A model generated the notes under the pieces. It worked only from the letters and a program-made list of their open reading frames with translations. It ran no database searches and was not told the DNA's origin. Of a DNA stretch of 40,913 nucleotides, positions 39,607 through 40,913 are shown in pieces (within the stretch, counting starts at the first letter, position 1; each line of letters starts with the position of its first letter). The translations under genes and the position numbers were made by a program. Source of the DNA: a virus; IMG/VR virus record IMGVR_UViG_3300047552_000206, positions 1 through 40,913 of that record; one strand, written 5' to 3'.

Positions 39607-40913
39607 ATGTCACAAAAATTACCTTATCAGCACAAGCGCAGTTCAGTTGCTAATCGCGCTCCTGTTGCCGCAGACCTACAAGTGGGCGAAACGGCAATCA
39701 ACTTTGTAGATAAGAAAATCTTTACAAAAGATGCCTCTAACAATATCGTTACACTTAGCGAGCCAGGTATCATCTACAACCGTGAAGTTCACGTTGCCAC
39801 AGAAGAGGGCAATGATACCACTGGTAACGGTAGTTATCAACTGCCGTTTAAAACAATCACACACGCCCTATCAACTATGGCAAGTGGCGAGCGTCTAATC
39901 ATTCACACTGGCAGTTATAGCGAGAACGTAACAGTTACTAATCTCAACTTAGACATCATTGGTATTAGTGGCGGTGGTGGTAGTGTTAATCTCTCGGGTG
40001 CTTGGACATACAACGTAGCAAGTGGTAGTTGCCGTATTGAAGGCGTAAATCACAGTGGCACTGTTGCCCTAACTAACGCTGGTGGTTATTACTTCCGTAA
40101 GTCCTTAATGACTGGTGGTGTTACTAAATCAGGCAGTGGTTATGTAGAACTACGTGATGTAGATGCTCAATCTGCTACTGGTCAGTTTTCAGTAACTGGT
40201 GCTGGTATCGTAGCGTGTCAGGGCGGTAAGCAAAGTGGTATCGTTATCAACAACGCTAACGCTTTCGTCAACATTAGTAACGGCGAGAACTGCTTACTAA
40301 CAACCGTAACTAGTGGCACATTCATTGCTCTTAACAGTTATCTATTCGCTACAACTGCTACTGGTAATGCCGTCACAGCAGCCGCTGCTGGTGTTTGCTA
40401 CTTCCAGAATAGTCGTATCTTAGGTTCTACACAACTACCTGGTCGTGTTGCTATTTCGGGTTTCTCGTCATTCTTAGACACTACCTATGACAAGGCAAAC
40501 TCAACAACTGGCACTAACCTATCAACTACCAGTTATAGCGATATCATCAACGTGATTAGTGCGGTTGCTGGCACTGCTACTATTGGTGGCAACTTAACCC
40601 TTGGTAATGTTACACCTAACTCGGCTATCAAGTTATACTCTACTGCTAACAGAACTATCACCATCTATCCAGGTAATACGGTTAGTGCTAACTATTCACT
40701 TGTCCTACCTAATGCTGTTGCTTCATCAAACGGTCAAGTGCTAACCTCTAATACAGATGGCACCTTATCATGGGCAACTGCTGCTAGTAGTTACGGCAAC
40801 AGCAACGTAGAACTTTATCTAACAGATTACCTACCTAACTATGCTGGTGAGTTAAGTGGTGTTGGCACTAACATCTCTAACATTCAGGGTAGTTCCATTG
40901 TTGGTAATGTTGA
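39607..40913 (+). CDS. Tail fibre with probable beta-helix (partial, runs off the end)
   Basis: An open frame of 435 codons continuing past the window, start with an AAAGAAAGAA site. Residues 13-50 (VANRAPVAADLQVGETAINF, then KKIFTKDASNN) are a T4-like fibre attachment module of the same class as that at 26378. Residues about 70-120 (GNGSYQLPFKTITHALSTM, RLIIHTGSYSENVTV) match the start of pectate-lyase-like right-handed beta-helices, where YQLPFKTI-x-x-AL marks the first coil. Turns rich in G, N and S continue to about 290. SNGQVLTSNTDGTLSWAT then repeats the module of the other fibres. Confidence 0.7.
   Translation, partial: MSQKLPYQHKRSSVANRAPVAADLQVGETAINFVDKKIFTKDASNNIVTLSEPGIIYNREVHVATEEGNDTTGNGSYQLPFKTITHALSTMASGERLIIHTGSYSENVTVTNLNLDIIGISGGGGSVNLSGAWTYNVASGSCRIEGVNHSGTVALTNAGGYYFRKSLMTGGVTKSGSGYVELRDVDAQSATGQFSVTGAGIVACQGGKQSGIVINNANAFVNISNGENCLLTTVTSGTFIALNSYLFATTATGNAVTAAAAGVCYFQNSRILGSTQLPGRVAISGFSSFLDTTYDKANSTTGTNLSTTSYSDIINVISAVAGTATIGGNLTLGNVTPNSAIKLYSTANRTITIYPGNTVSANYSLVLPNAVASSNGQVLTSNTDGTLSWATAASSYGNSNVELYLTDYLPNYAGELSGVGTNISNIQGSSIVGNV

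Noticed and set aside
1-40913. Minus-strand genes
   Set aside because: All sizeable minus-strand frames lie antisense to well-supported genes, lack ribosome-binding sites, and have compositions expected of reverse translations of threonine/serine-rich proteins.
1-40913. tRNA genes, integrase, attachment sites, repressor
   Set aside because: I looked for cloverleaf patterns in the gaps and for recombinase or repressor motifs in the proteins and recognised none; absence in this window says nothing about the rest of the genome.

Overview
The window is 40.9 kb of a tailed double-stranded DNA phage. Every gene I can support lies on the + strand. Tape-measure, tail-tube and lambda J-like tip proteins together with an HK97-type head set point to a siphovirus-like virion. 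The nested Rz/Rz1-type spanin pair implies a Gram-negative host, and purine-rich Shine-Dalgarno sites before most genes fit Pseudomonadota better than Bacteroidetes. I could not identify the phage or host from sequence alone. No integrase, repressor, tRNA, CRISPR array or insertion sequence was recognised.

Layout. (1) 121-3087: replication pair, an archaeo-eukaryotic-type primase and an SF3-like helicase resembling the NrS-1 polymerase helicase half, closed by a strong terminator. (2) 3088-3786: a 700-bp non-coding block with about twelve copies of a 9-bp iteron in both orientations, an A/T-rich tract, a duplicated 36-bp box and four consecutive hairpins; this is a candidate replication origin plus a possible small RNA. 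(3) 3787-6116: eight small, mostly unknown genes, many joined by ATGA overlaps. (4) 6113-7529: holin-like protein, DUF4337-like membrane protein, and i-spanin with nested o-spanin. (5) 7516-14114: terminase small subunit, an intervening homing-endonuclease-like gene, terminase large subunit with a TTG start, portal, GH19-type endolysin, scaffold, major capsid protein. (6) 14185-20310: connector with an EF-hand loop, tail terminator candidate, tail tube, tail chaperone pair with a -1 frameshift site, tape measure, distal tail proteins. (7) 20312-40913: half the window is a succession of tip, baseplate-associated and fibre/adhesin genes, the last running off the end.

How it fits together. Terminase, portal, scaffold and capsid build and fill the head; the connector genes join it to a tail whose length is set by the tape measure with help from the frameshifted chaperone. 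The large adhesin block carries many domain types (DUF285/BspA-like leucine-rich repeats, PKD-like and He_PIG-like Ig folds, beta-propellers, a probable beta-helix) on shared attachment modules, as expected for a phage with several interchangeable receptor-binding proteins. A recurring ATAAATA motif in the gaps resembles the T4-type late promoter (TATAAATA) and may coordinate the late genes.

Most interesting signals: the mosaic 72-bp repeats of the fibre at 26378-28405, two beta-propellers nested inside Ig-like domains at 32828-36175, the iteron array, the ATAAATA motif, and the frameshift at GGGAAAC.
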